Below, in pieces: positions 51,041 through 62,791 of a stretch of 64,000 bases of DNA. Positions within the stretch are counted from its first letter, which is position 1. Each line of letters starts with the position of its first letter. A program made the translations under genes and the position numbers. This stretch comes from Nymphalis io (taxonomy: Eukaryota > Arthropoda > Insecta > Lepidoptera > Nymphalidae). The notes beneath the pieces were generated by a model, which was given only the letters and a program-made list of their open reading frames with translations, was not told the DNA's origin and did no database searches. The stretch covers positions 5,642,001 to 5,706,000 of the forward strand of contig NC_065911.1 of the NCBI RefSeq assembly GCF_905147045.1, written 5' to 3'.

Positions 51041-51979
51041 CATGACCGTCCAAGTACAAGATCAGAGCACAAGACCAATCCAATTGCATCGTGGGGTAAG
51101 ACAGGGAGATGTAATCTCACCGAAACTCTTTACCAATGCATTGGAGGACGTCTTCAAGACGCTCGATTGGAACGGACGCGGCATTAATATAAATGGCCAA
51201 CACATTACACATCTGTGATTTGCCGACGACATTGTCATCATGGCGGAGACTCTGCAAGATTTGGAAGAGATGCTAAACAGCCTGAGCGATTCTTCAAGAC
51301 AAGTAGGTCTCGGGATGAACAGTGAAAAGACCAAAATTATGGCAAACCGTCATGTATCCCCGAGACCAGTGGTCGTAAATGGCTCTCCACTTGAAGTTGT
51401 ACAGGAATATATCTACCTGGGCCAAACTATACAACTTGGCCGGTACAACTTTGAGAAGGAGGCTAAAAGAATACGTTTGGGCTGGGCGGCATTCGGGAGG
51501 TTACGTCATATTTTTGAATCGTCGATCCCACAGTTGCTTAAGACCAGGGTCTTCAATCAGTGCGTCCTACCTGTAATGACTTACGGTGCCGAAACGTGGA
51601 CACTTACCGTAGGACTGGACCACAAATTTAGGGTCAGCGAGCAATGGAACGTGCGATGCTTGGGGTTTCTCTGGCAGATAGAATCCGAAATGAGGACATT
51701 CGCCAGAGAACTAAAGTCACCGACATCGCGCGTAGAATTAGCTCGCTGAAGTGGAAGTGGGCTGGTCATGTCTCCAGGCGCATTGATGGCCGATGGAGCC
51801 GACACGTGTTAGAGTGGAGGCCACGCTTAGGCAAACGTAGTGTAGGACGCCCTGTGACAAGATGGGCCAACGATTTAAAAAAGGTGGCAGGTTCGGGATG
51901 GATGCGGACTGCCCAAGATCGGGATGGTTGGCGTTCTATGGGGGAGGCGTTCGTCCAGCAGTGGACGGCAAAAGGGTAA
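51041..51979 (+). pseudogene. RTE-clade LINE reverse transcriptase, broken
   Basis: Encodes the second half of an RTE reverse transcriptase: HRGVRQGDVISPKLFTNALE, the catalytic FADD box at 51219-51230, NSEKTKIM, IYLGQTIQLG, LGWAAFGRL, CVLPVMTYGAETW, then after a frameshift near 51640 RQRTKVTDIARR, WAGHVSRR and FVQQWTAKG. A TGA at 51216-51218 sits directly before FADD, so the element is inactive. It is longer at the 5' side than the copy at 44.5 kb and differs from it in many residues, indicating a separate, older lineage. It ends in an A-rich run after AAAGGGT rather than in TGATGA. Confidence 0.9.
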
Positions 51980-53066
51980 AAAAAATATCTTTTTGGATAC
52001 AAATTAAAAAAGCCCGTGCAACTCTGTACACGTGACCTTTTCATAAGAATAGACTCACTCAAACCTTTATTATGATGTTACACTCATATTCGACCTTGAA
52101 ATTATACCATTAATAAAATATTCATTTAAAACTATTATTTATATCCAACAACAATACAACCCTAACAGTAATCCTATTTGTGATAAAGTTGACATTGCTA
52201 ATGCGATGTCAGACAGGTTTCATTTGTTGCTCGTAATTGTGTGATTAATGATAAAGACACATGTAACGTTGAGTTTCGGACGTATTGTCATATAAAAAAA
52301 CTTATGAAATATTTTAAACGGTGACCTTAATATATGTTTGATGTAAAACGATGTATCTACCTGGAGAATTTTGACAATTTGACCTTTTTACATAGTATGG
52401 TTCGTTACTTAAGAAATTCTCGAAAATTATTCTATTCTGGGCTCTCTATGGACTATGAAAACCCCAATGCCTCTCGCTTTTTTCCTTCTCTCTCTCAGGA
52501 CTTTACTGACGAGATTTTTGGTGCACCATATTAGTCATTCATATTGGATTAATCAAATTTATGCCAATATATAAAATGCAACTATAATGTGAGAAAGAAG
52601 GAAGAGAAGAGATTCTTGAAAACATATAACTTACCCGATAATTTATAACAGATAGTTAAATAAAACAAAATATATAAAAATATGTGTTTTTTGATAACTT
52701 ACTGGTGTTATTTGTCGTAAACTCCTCTACTTTTATAATTACGGTGTTGTTTTTAATACTAGATATAATTAAAGCTCGTCAAAAAGACTCGTTAAAATTA
52801 TAATCTTTGACCACGGAAACAAATATTTAATATAATGGGCTATTATTATTTATATTAATCATTTGGGATTATTAAGTTAAAAATAGTTTTTTACAGTTCT
52901 CTTTGACCTGATGCATTGTGCGATCAGTTGATACTGACATCAGTCACAGCCGATTAAATTACTATGTCATAACATGACACACAATTCAGTACGCTAACAA
53001 TGATATTATTATAAATAACCTGATTTTATTTTAAATTTACGGTTTTAATATAATTTCTGGGGCAAT
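51980..53066. other. AT-rich DNA, nothing recognised
   Basis: Follows the broken RTE element. The open frame at 52334-52534 has no recognisable features. Confidence 0.4.
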
Positions 53067-53215
53067 CTATACTAAAATTATGAATGCGAAAATAACTGTA
53101 TCTGTTATGCGGTCACGGTTAGCCACTGAACTATTTTTGATGAAAATTAGTATAAAGCGAGCTTAAACCCTAAGAAACGACATAGTCTAGACTTTTGTAC
53201 CTATTACCTGAAAGG
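53067..53215. mobile_element. Helitron-like fragment (family H), forward
   Basis: CTATACTAAAATTATGAATG then CGAAAATAAC, GCCACTGAACTATTTTTGAT and GACATAGTCTAGACTTTTGT. Confidence 0.55.
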
Positions 53216-53741
53216 TAGTGTTATGCAAACAACATATTTGGAGTGCAACCGTAATTGTTTCGATTTATTAAGCAAAGAAGACAAGTTAAATTTGGTTTTT
53301 GCAAACAAGCAACGATCTCCTCACTCAGGAATTATATTTAGAATTTATTCTATTTTCAGAGACAGTGTGTTTTCTTTAAATTAAACTAAAAATATGAAAC
53401 TAAATATTTTGCTACTATGCTTCATTGCTAGCTTGTAATTGTACCGAACTGATTCTGAAACGTGGAATTATAATAGGTTTTTGTTTGTTTTCATAATGCA
53501 AAAGAGTTAAAGATGAGTGTGTTTGAATACTGACTACTTTCTAGAAATTGTACATCTCACAGATTGTTCCTTCAATGTAAAAAAAGAAATTACATAGAAC
53601 ATGTCGAGAAAATAGACTTTTCATGTAGACGGTATACGTGATTGTATATAAATTCTAATTTTACAATAATTTTCGTATAAATCGCAACCTCATTGAGTTT
53701 AAGAAAAGGTTAGTATAGAATGTAACCTGGAAATGTCACTG

Positions 53742-54120
53742 GGCTAAAGTGAAAATTATGACGTCCATTCGTAATTGTTCATTCATATCCATATTTCACG
53801 GCCAATACCATATTAATTTGCTGATGCTGATATTTATGTAATATTTAAAGTAAGAAACAAATCAAAAGAATCGTTTTAGATCTTTTATACCTATGATATA
53901 TGATGCTGGGATGCTCTACTTTGGGTTGATGGGCTAAGGTAATAAATGTGACATCCGTTCGTATTTGTTCATTCATTTTCATACTTCATGGCACGTACCG
54001 TACTAATCGCTTGCCAAATTGCTGAAATTTATGTAGTAACATTTAAGCAAAAGATAAAACGATCGTTAGTCTATACCCATTAAATATATGGCTAACGTCT
54101 TTTCTCTGGTCTGCTGGGAT
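53742..54120. repeat. Degenerate tandem duplication, two units of ~190-208 bases
   Basis: The block starting GACGTCCATTCGTAATTGTT (53760) recurs as GACATCCGTTCGTATTTGTT (53950). Both units are followed by a CATACTTCATGG/CATATTTCACGG block, a TTATGTA-TAATATTTAA-like block, a CGTTAGT/CGTTTTAGATC block, and finally TGCTGGGAT (53904 and 54112). The offset rises from 190 to 208 because of insertions in unit 2. A SINE tail trace lies at its left edge (53724-53751). No coding frame. Confidence 0.6.
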
Positions 54121-54296
54121 AAGCAGTTTTAGAAAACCTATAGACTATACTTTGAGCTATGTTTACCGAATAATATATTATAATAGACCGGTTAACACTG
54201 TTTTACATAAAATAAATAAAACTGTCTTTAAATAAATAAATCATAGATTGAAGACAAAATATTTTTCCGAAAAAATAAGCAATAGACTCATAATTA

Positions 54297-54588
54297 CTGG
54301 TGGTAGAGCTTTGTGCAAGCTCGTCTGGGTAGGTACCACCCACTCATCAGATATTCTACCGCAAAACAGCAGTACTTGGTATTCTTGTGTTCCGGATTGA
54401 AGGGTGAGTGAGCCAGTGTAATTACAGGCACAAGGGACATTAAATCTTAGTTCCCAAGGTGTGTGGCGCATTAGTGATGTAAGCGATGGTTAACATTTCT
54501 TACATGGCAATGTCTATGGGCGTTTGGTGACCACTTACCATCAGGTGGCCCATATACTCGTCCGCCTACCTATTCTATAAAAAAAAAA
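54297..54588 (+). mobile_element. Retroposon family A, full length
   Basis: Complete copy from CTGGTGGTAGAGCTTTGTGC to CCTATTCTATAAAAAAAAAA. Little diverged. Confidence 0.86.
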
Positions 54589-54705
54589 TTAAAGTGTGAC
54601 TTTACCAGACTGGCGCTTTCAAAAAGTTGCTATAGCAGCGATTGTTCCTTGTATAAGCGTTATCCCACAACAACTTCACTACTCACTTAAAACTCTTGAC
54701 TTACG

Positions 54706-54757
54706 TATTTTAACATACGTTTTAACATACGTTTACGTATCTTAACATACGTTTATT
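54706..54757. repeat. Short tandem repeat of a TTAACATACGTTT unit
   Basis: Three units of (T)TTAACATACG(TTT), with a TTACGTAT variant between the last two. Confidence 0.6.
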
Positions 54758-55346
54758 TAACTAAAGAAAGCTGCAATATTCAACACGCGTAGAATAATAC
54801 GAAAATTTACGCAGTCAGACAAAGATCAAGTCAATTTTGGTCCGTGATCATTACTTAACGGTGTATACCGAGACATACAAAATTAAAACTAAAATAATAA
54901 TAAACCTATTAGTTCAATTTCAAGCCAATACTATAATTATGTGTAGTCAAATTCGTTATATTAATGAAATATTTAAAGACAGTACGAGACGATCGATCGA
55001 TATTCCTACTACATATATTTTTTAAAGAAATTCTTTCTTCGAATAGTAACAAAGTGTTTTTATTCACGAGTCCGGAACGCGGCTATGAATATTAAATTTT
55101 GTCAAATGACAGATACTCGTGCCAAATCTTTATTGCCATTTCTACTTCGTTCTGTATAACTTTATATATATCCACGGTCACAATTTCCCCACTTCTGGCA
55201 CTTTTTAACCGTTAACATTGAAATAAAATATGTTCAAGTTGAACAGTTCCGCTTGCTTGTGATACTCTGTGGTTTAAAAATTTCTTAATACATACATAAC
55301 TTATTTGCAAATCTAAATATATTTTTGAAAGATATATTATAAATCC

Positions 55347-55589
55347 TTTTACATTATTCACACACCGCCATCTGGTCCCAAACTAAGCAGAGCTTCTACT
55401 ATGGAAACCAGACAACTGATATACTACATATACTATTTTCATTTTGTAAATACATACTTATATAGATAATTATACCCAGACTCAGGACAAACAGACACGT
55501 TCATGTACACAAATGTCTGTCTTGGGTGGGAATCGAACCCACAACCTTCAGCGTGAAAGGCAAGTATCTACCAACCACGCCAACCGGCC
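55347..55589 (-). mobile_element. tRNA-derived SINE (family D), full length
   Basis: On the minus strand it begins GGCCGGTTGGCGTGGTTGGT (A-box region) and carries GGGTTCGATTCCCACCC (B box and T-arm). The body includes ACATTTGTGTACATGAACGT and TCAGTTGTCTGGTTTCCATA and ends CAGATGGCGGTGTGTGAAT. The order fits a tRNA-derived retroposon widespread in Lepidoptera. The tRNA-like part is not a functional tRNA gene. Confidence 0.8.
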
Positions 55590-55649
55590 TGTCAGAATTG
55601 AAGAAAAGATTTTTTGCTAGAGTACAAGTTGACGCTTTATATGTTTATA

Positions 55650-55870
55650 TCCACTCATCACATATTCGACCGCCAAACAGAATTAGTATTGTTGTGTTCC
55701 GGTTTGAAGGGTGAGTTAATCAGTGTACAGGCACAAGGGACATACCATCTTAGTTTACAAGGTTAGTGGTGCATTAGCGTTGCAAGTAACAGTTAATGTA
55801 TGGGCGGTATTGACTACTTACCATAAGATGGCCCACATGCCAAACCGAATACCAATGATATAAAAAAAAA
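55650..55870 (+). mobile_element. Retroposon family A, degraded
   Basis: CCACTCATCACATATTCGAC, TTGTTGTGTTCCGGTTTGAA, GGCACAAGGGACATACCATC and a terminal A-run. Confidence 0.7.
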
Positions 55871-55927
55871 TATAGAATATCATAACAGTTAATTAGCAAG
55901 TTAACACACGATATGATTATTATTACA

Positions 55928-56222
55928 CAGTAACAGCCTGTGAATGTCCCACTGCTGGACTAAGGCCTCCTCTCCCTTTTTAAGGAGAAGTTATGGAGGT
56001 CATTCCATCACGCTGCTCCAATTCGGTTTGGTGGAATACACATGTGGCGGAATTTCAGTTAAAAAACACACATGTAGGTTTCCTCACGATGTTTTCCTTC
56101 ACCGTATATACGAGATGAATTATAATCACAAACTAAGCACATGAAAATTCAGTGCTGCTTGCCCGGGTTTGAACCCACGATCGGTTAAGATTCACGCGTT
56201 CTTACCATTGGGCCATTTCGGC
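55928..56222 (-). mobile_element. tRNA-headed SINE family B, near full length
   Basis: Minus-strand copy with complete tail (TAACAGCCTGTGAATGTCCC) and tRNA-like head (reverse of GGTTCAAACCCGGGCAAGCA). A few bases are lost in the head between the two promoter boxes. No clear target duplication. Confidence 0.85.
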
Positions 56223-58297
56223 AATTTTTTTTTGCTTAAAATTGATATATACGAATATGATTGCAAGACATATTTAATCTCTATGTATGAAGCTCGATTC
56301 TTAAATTGTTTGAAGTGGAAAAATTATTTTCTGTACATGTGTGCACTCAAATAAACTACATACAAACATTTAGTAGTAAACATTGTACGCTATGCATTGC
56401 GGGTGTATGTATGTGTGAGTGTCACTGGCTTATAACAACAGATAGGGCCAACTGATTGTCTGTGTGTGTTGCTAGCTGTTGTATAAAACTGGACTATTAA
56501 TATTAGTGTATATGTTATCTGGAAGCTGAAATAAAATTTTGCTAAAACTATTGTAAATGAAAAAGTTTTTGTCCGGATGTTTGTCCTTCAAGTTTATACT
56601 ACGACGGAATTTTAATCAAAGGCATATAATACAATTATGTCTTGTAATATACCATCCTATATATTACTTTTAATTCACATAAATGAGTTGAGCCTATAAA
56701 AAGCCTTAAATAAGGTTTATCGGAAAGAGGTTTTAAAATAAAATAAAAGTTAGTTTCTCGCTGGGTCCACTTTGTATCATCCGACTGGTTGTGTTGACAA
56801 AACTATGCCACTGGCCAGTCTTTAGCCCAGCGTTGGGACATTAGCATGCTATCACTACTTACATAAGTAAGCACTATAACTCCTTCCTAATTCATTCATG
56901 CGTAGCTAACAGCTAGGCATACAATGTCTAAAAATAAACAATAAACTATGTATGCTAGTAAGCTTATTCCCTTTGAATTTTCGATTACTGACATGAGTTC
57001 GTACTTGACAAAGGTTAGTCAGCCCTCGACCTCTCAAGCACGAGGGGAGGTGTTTATGAGCCCGCATATTTCCACCCTCATACCCGCACAAGATGCCGCT
57101 AAATGACCGTGAAAGTCGTTCGGAATTGTCCGACAATTTCATTATATTTCGATACCTTTGTTAAGGCAAAGACTTATTTATGATAAGCTATAAGTCAGTC
57201 TTTATTTTATACAAAAGAATTACTTATTTTAGTTTTAGATAAAAATAACTTGATTTTTTTATTAAACTTGTCAGTACAGGCTTTTTTATAACTATTGATA
57301 AAGGTTAATCGGTACCCATGTCTAATTTTTAATCGTTTTCACAGACAGAGACACCAAAACGAAAATAGTTTTCGTAACTTTTAATAAGCAATATTAATTT
57401 TAACAAAAGGTAGTTCTATTTTATTTGTTTGTATATACCTGGAGTGTTTCTCAAGGTTTTATTTTAGTCCTATAAATTAATACAAAACTTTATTTTCCTT
57501 TTTAAATAAAATCATTTTAATAAATTTTACAACAGAAACTGATTTATGATTATTATTTTTAACGTAAGTGACTCGAGAACGTGTTTTTGTTCTTATGGTC
57601 ACAAAAAAGAAATATATAATAAAAAAACACTTTTTTATATGCCGTCTGCATTTGTTTAATACCTCTTTGAAATATTTTCTTATTAAACATATCTCAATAT
57701 GTTCATAAAAATTTAAATGAATCTCGTATTTTAAGTAACTTAATTTAAAGAAAAAAATTGTATAGTTTTGTATAAGACTAACATAATGAAAAAGTCTAAT
57801 TGTAAATCCCAAGAGTTAGAAAGGGACAAAAGCATATCAATTTTGATGAATGATTTAATTGGTATCCACAGGAAATTATTAACTTATGGGGTCAATGACT
57901 CACGGTCCAGACGTCTGACATGGCTCATATCACCCATTCAACCAGCCACCGTGTCAAAGTTCAACCATTAAAACCAAATGATCATATCAGACGTATTACA
58001 TAGCCGATTTTATTTCTTCGATTTTATTTTTTATCAATTCGTAATTGCTACGAATAATGTATGATTTAAATGGTTAGCTGTAAGCGATTTGTACGCGCTA
58101 CGATAAAGTTTTATCGTTAACAATAAAGAACATATAGGATCCATTTAAAAATTCACTGTAGATCAATAACCACGTTTTTTTTTTTAATTCGAGCGGATTG
58201 GCCACTTGCTGCGAGCGGTCACGTTTGTCTACATATTGAATTTATAATAATTAAAATTTGTAAACCTTTCGTTGCTCTGCTCAGGCGCTTCTAAATA
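56223..58297. other. AT-rich DNA with one GC-richer block
   Basis: A short SINE tail at 56806. A block at 57000-57130 has higher GC and a 78-codon minus frame (56906-57142) whose word pattern may be a retroelement remnant, not assignable. Confidence 0.35.
56806..56852 (+). mobile_element. SINE family B, short tail fragment
   Basis: TTTAGCCCAGCGTTGGGACA then TTAGCATGCTATCACT. Confidence 0.45.
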
Positions 58298-58470
58298 TCT
58301 ATATTATAAATGCGAAAGTAACTGCTTTCACGGCTACACCACTGAACCGATTTTAATAAAACTTTGTATTAAGCAAGATTGAACAACAAGCAAGGACATA
58401 GGATACTTTTTAATACCTAAGATCTATCCTTCTCGCCGTAAAACGTGGCCGAAGCCGTGAGCGAAAACTT
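58298..58470. mobile_element. Helitron-like fragment (family H), forward
   Basis: CTATATTATAAATGCGAAAG then TAACTG, CACCACTGAACCGATTTTAA and GGACATAGGATACTTTTTAA. One of the clearest copies. Confidence 0.65.
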
Positions 58471-58494
58471 GTATGTATATATAGCTGATATATA

Positions 58495-58560
58495 TGTCCC
58501 TTGTGCCTGTAATTATATTGCCTCGCTGACCGGAAACTCACATTATAACAATATGGATAC
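58495..58560 (-). mobile_element. Retroposon family A, short internal fragment
   Basis: TCCCTTGTGCCTGTAATTAT then CCGGAAACTCACATTATAAC. Confidence 0.5.
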
Positions 58561-58994
58561 GAATTGTGGATTAGGTAGGTAAATGGTACGCGGTACTTAT
58601 CGTAATGAATTTGTAGTGTTACAAGTTAAGATTTTTATAATTTATTAATATTTAATTTTGTCGAAATTTGTTCAAATCACTTCGGCTCTCAGTGATAACA
58701 GACGTACGAACAAACATAATAAACGCATTAAGCTCATTTGCGTCGTCGGGTACGATTGAAGCAATGGTTGTATAGATAAGGATAACTAGGAAGTTATTGG
58801 CCGATTACAAATAGTCAATGTTCATTCAATGATAGTTAATTGTCACACAATGTTTCTATGTATTTTTCTCTTTTAATAAAATAGTGCTTAATAAAAAATC
58901 TATACATACCTTCAGATATACAATAATATGTTAGAAGGTGAAGTCCACATGTGTACGTAAAGTATTCTAAAGTGTACATTCGATTTTGTTTTTA

Positions 58995-59163
58995 TAATTC
59001 ATCTTGTGCTCGGCGGTGAAGAGAAACATCGACACCTGCATGTGTCTAATTTCATTGAAATTCTGCCACATGTGTATTCTACCAACCCGCATTGGAGCAG
59101 CGTGGTGGAATAAGATCCAAACCTTCTCTTCCAAAAAGGAGAGGAGGCCTTAGCCCAGTAGTA
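58995..59163 (+). mobile_element. SINE family B, headless fragment
   Basis: Body and tail from TTATAATTCATCTTGTGCTC to GGCCTTAGCCCAGTAGTA, lacking the tRNA-like head and the final bases. It abuts a Helitron-like fragment at 59164. Confidence 0.8.
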
Positions 59164-59433
59164 TCGGAATCCCCACTAAAAAACCAGCGTTACCCTTTCC
59201 GTCTTAACGTGGAGCGCCACGGGATCGCTTTCGCATGCTACCGTGACGCTTTGACACGACAATACTACCTATTTGTAGTAGGTTAAAATCGATTTTCTAG
59301 ATTATATACTGACCTTTTGTGTACCCTGATGTGTACTCGTATACAAAATTTCATGATAATCGGTTTGGCAGTTAAGTCTTGAAAGCGTAACAAACAAACA
59401 AAACTTACTTTCGCCTTTAAAATATTAGTTAGA
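59164..59433. mobile_element. Helitron-like fragment (family H), reversed
   Basis: GCCACGGGATCGCTTTCGCA, AATTTCATGATAATCGGTTT, GAAAGCGTAACAAACAAACA and TTTAAAATATTAGTTAGA. It joins the truncated SINE at 59163. Confidence 0.6.
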
Positions 59434-59785
59434 TTGTGAATTGAAGCTAAAAGAAAAAAATTAAAGTTTGACTGCGGTCAAACAACCATTTTATATAAAA
59501 TTAGTATATCGAGTGGCAACATTTCAGAAATATTTTATCAAAACATTCTCAAAAATTAGAACATATGTTATCTAGGTAGTGACAAAATAGAATTGAATGA
59601 AATGATTTTATAGCAGAGACGTCACGGCTACGTCACGTGATCGTCATTAATGCGAAAATAAACCCTTTATTTATAAACGTGCAACACTTTCCCCGACTTT
59701 GTTCGTGTGGACTTTGAATATGAGACATTTGGATTTTAAATGTCATCAAAGCTGTGTCAAGAGTTTTTTTAATTTATTATTTCAA

Positions 59786-60031
59786 GTAGGTAGGCAGACT
59801 GGCAAACGGACCAACTTATATTATGTGGTTGCTTTTTACAGTGCCACTAACCATAGTAAACATTGTAAAAAAATATTATTATCGATTCCTTATAACATCA
59901 ATGAACCACCAACATTGGGAACTGAGATGTTACCTTGGGAACCAAACACGACAATACAAGTATTTCTTTTGGCATTAGAATAAATGGTAAATGGATGGTA
60001 CCAAAACGGGCTCGCAAAAAGCCCTATCACA
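59786..60031 (-). mobile_element. Retroposon family A, degraded
   Basis: GGTAGGCAGACTGGCAAACG, ACATTGGGAACTGAGATGTT and GGGCTCGCAAAAAGCCCTAT in family order. The 94-codon open frame is a by-product. Confidence 0.6.
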
Positions 60032-60474
60032 GAGAATTTTAGCAGCAGTTACTTATAAGAATATTAGACGCCACTGAAAACTGGCTGATGACGCAACACT
60101 TGATACAGTCTGTGAGTGTACTTTTTAAAAATGGATACTTCAATACTACGTTTTTCATAACTTTTAAAATTGCTTGTGTAACTTACTGCTATTATTAATT
60201 GCATGTCACGCAACGTGAAATACATCGTAGTTTTTTTTTTAATTGTTTTGGATTTTCATTTCAAGCAATCACCATAAAGAGTAATATGAATCCATCTCGT
60301 ATTTTCTGTACGATTCGTGCGAAACAGAGAAATTATTTATTGTTTTTCAATCATTGTTATCAATGGTAATACGATTATTCAAAAGTATATTACAAATTGA
60401 CAGTTAGTTTGCTTTGTCTGTGTGATATGCCTGTATATTACCTTGTATCGCGAGAAAAAGAAAATATAGATATA

Positions 60475-60625
60475 TTAGAAAATATATTATAAACTCTGTA
60501 TGTCAGTGTCGTTATGAAATTTGGTATGAACCAAGCTTCAACATCAAGAAAGGACAAAGGATACTATATTTATACCTAACATCCAACTTTCGCCGAAAAA
60601 AGCAAACGAAAACGATTGTATAATA
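60475..60625. mobile_element. Helitron-like fragment (family H), forward, degraded
   Basis: TATGAAATTTGGTATGAACC, AAGAAAGGACAAAGGATACT. The terminal part is decayed. Confidence 0.45.
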
Positions 60626-60721
60626 TAATAAAAATAGTAATATTGTCCTCGTCGTGAATAAGTAAAATAAGTTTCATTATGCAAATGTGTTACGTCGACT
60701 TACAGGTCGTAACTATCAAAC

Positions 60722-60850
60722 GACCAACTGCCTCATTCGGCTATTAACTACATATAAGGCTGCTGATATTGTGGCCCTGAGTTTCGATCCCGGTCCGTGA
60801 CAAAAAAAGACTTTTTTACTTTGAAGCATTAAGTTGCGGCTTTCAATCAA
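60722..60850 (+). mobile_element. SINE family C, degraded
   Basis: AACTGCCTCATTCGGCTATT and GAGTTTCGATCCCGGTCCGT correspond to the A- and B-box regions of the copy at 44262. The body is diverged. Confidence 0.45.
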
Positions 60851-61261
60851 TATTAAGGTTCTTCAGAACAATCCTTTTTAACTTGCCGCCCAAACTTCGA
60901 CTCTATGCCTCATAGTTTAAGCTATGCATTGATTCGCAATTATGATTTTATAATTTACATAAAAAACTCAAATAAAATTTCATTAACTTGCAAATTGCAA
61001 TAGTTCAAAGTGCAACATAATATTATGTAAATCGCAATTCAAGTAGGCTCGTTTTAATTACGTCACTTATATACTACAAGTTGGTGAAATGCCAAGATCA
61101 CAACAAACTCAATTCACAGCGTAAGTTAACAATAGCGAAGAAAATATTGCCCATTAAAGTTTAAAGTTTGTGTTGCATTATATAGTTTAATTTGTAGCAG
61201 CTATGTTGTTGGCTAACTTAATGTATTGATTTTCTTTTATTAGTTACTTTAGATACTTTAC

Positions 61262-61569
61262 CAGCCGAGATGGCCCAGTGGTTAGAACGCGTGAATCTTA
61301 TCCGATGATCGTGGGTTCAAACCCGGGCAAGCACCACTGTATTTTCATGTGCTTAATTTGTGATTATAATTCATCTCGTGCTTAACGGTGAAGGAAAACA
61401 TCGTGAGGAAACCTGCATGTGTCTAATTTCATTGAAATTCTGCCACATGTGTATTCTACCAACCCGCATTGGAGCAGCGTGGTGGAATAAGCTCCAAAAA
61501 AACCTTCTCCTCAAAAGGGAGAGGAGGCCTTAGCCCAGCAGTGGGACATTAACAGGCTGTTACTGTAGT
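61262..61569 (+). mobile_element. tRNA-headed SINE (Metulj-like family B), full length
   Basis: Begins with a tRNA-like head containing a pol III A box (TGGCCCAGTGG) and B box (GGTTCAAACCC), continues through the body (CATCGTGAGGAAACCTGCAT; TGGAGCAGCGTGGTGGAATA) and ends CAGTGGGACATTAACAGGCT then GTTACTG. It is flanked by an exact 8 bp duplication TACTTTAC (61254-61261 and 61570-61577). The best-preserved copy here and a useful reference for the others. The family name is from memory of butterfly repeats. Confidence 0.9.
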
Positions 61570-61610
61570 TACTTTACGGGATTAAGGATATATATATATT
61601 TTTAATTAAT

Positions 61611-61875
61611 AATAGGAACAGAGTGGCAAATGGGCTATGGCTAATGATGAATTGTTACCACCGTCCGGCAATAAACATCGGCGCTATAAGAAATATTAAC
61701 AAACTATGGAAGCTTGTTGCCTACCAACATTGTCAGCTTAGAGGTAATGTCATTTGTGCTTGTAATAACAGTGTTTCACACACCATTCTAAGCGGAACAC
61801 AGCAATACTAAATAGTTTAGCGGTTGTATAGGTGATTGGAGTGGATCCTACCCAGTTTGCCAAAGTCATAACGTT
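61611..61875 (-). mobile_element. Retroposon family A, degraded
   Basis: GGCAAATGGGCTATGGCTAA, AGGTAATGTCATTTGTGCTT and AGCGGAACACAGCAATACTA. Lies just after the full-length SINE at 61262. Confidence 0.55.
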
Positions 61876-62334
61876 GTAGATTTTTTTTTTAATTAATGAT
61901 GGTTTATCTGTTTTTATAAACTAATTACGTTTAGGGCTGTCATATTAAAAGGATTATTCTGGACCGTGTTAGGATATGCGCAAACCAGAGGCTCCTATCT
62001 ATTACTATTATCGTTCGGTCGGACGGCAATCAGACATGACCGAGAGTGATCATGCGCATAGCCAACAGCTTTATGTGCTTTGTGATTCATGAGTGTGTAT
62101 CACTACCTGCCTAACTTTGGGCTGCTTAATACTGAGACTTTTTTTTCTTTATAATATAGAAAGCACATTTTATACAAGTCTGGTTGTGTTTGTAAATAAA
62201 GACTTTTACTCGTTTTTTTAATACTTTCAATGTGCTTTTAATTAAAAAAAAGTTTTGTACATTTTTTTATAAACTTAGCTTATCTTTATTCAACCAAATG
62301 TTAATTGTAAAAAAATTTGATATACTTTCCACGG

Positions 62335-62645
62335 TGGTCGTTTAAGTGTTGCATAGCATTGCAATAACCCGAAGGCAGGGCAGAGCAATACAGAAACAGT
62401 ATTGCAGGCGTGTGTGAAAGCAAACACGATTATATTCTGTATCCCCTCTTACTCATAAAAAAGGATGGCAATCCTGCTCGATCGTAGCGTCATGCACCGC
62501 AGGACCAATGACTTTGCGTGCCTTCGAAGATCTTAGAGCTTAACTGGCAACATCGTAATTCGATGTCATCGTAATTGATTCGAACCGGGATTCGAATCGG
62601 CTGTCCTGCCGCGATAAGCTAAACGCGATATCAAGGTTGTAGTGA
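62335..62645 (-). mobile_element. Dispersed repeat with tRNA-like end (family G)
   Basis: Contains GCAGGCGTGTGTGAAAGCAA, ATGGCAATCCTGCTCGATCG and ACTTTGCGTGCCTTCGAAGA, sequence I recognise as a common lepidopteran repeat. It ends in a reversed tRNA-like part (GAACCGGGATTCGAATCGGC) that would be the pol III head on the minus strand. Single diverged copy here. Confidence 0.55.
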
Positions 62646-62791
62646 CGATATTAACTGAGAACAGGGTTTATGATCGTTTAACTACTTCCTACATTTTTTT
62701 TGTGTTTCGATCTGTGCCTCTAATTGAAGCTCAATAGCTTAACGAATTTTAATGAATTTATTTATTCTAGCGAAGTGGACGTGTTAATATA

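Noticed and set aside
51022..51995. Possible target duplication around the RTE copy (AAATATTCTTTT against AAATATCTTTTT)
   Set aside because: AT-rich and imperfect; could be chance.
57477..57812. 111-codon minus-strand frame
   Set aside because: Composed of K/F/I/Y-rich AT-driven codons with no motif; looks like chance in AT-rich DNA.
61262..61340. tRNA gene at SINE heads (also 44262, 47039, 55520-55589)
   Set aside because: They have pol III box sequences but do not form a complete cloverleaf and continue into SINE bodies.
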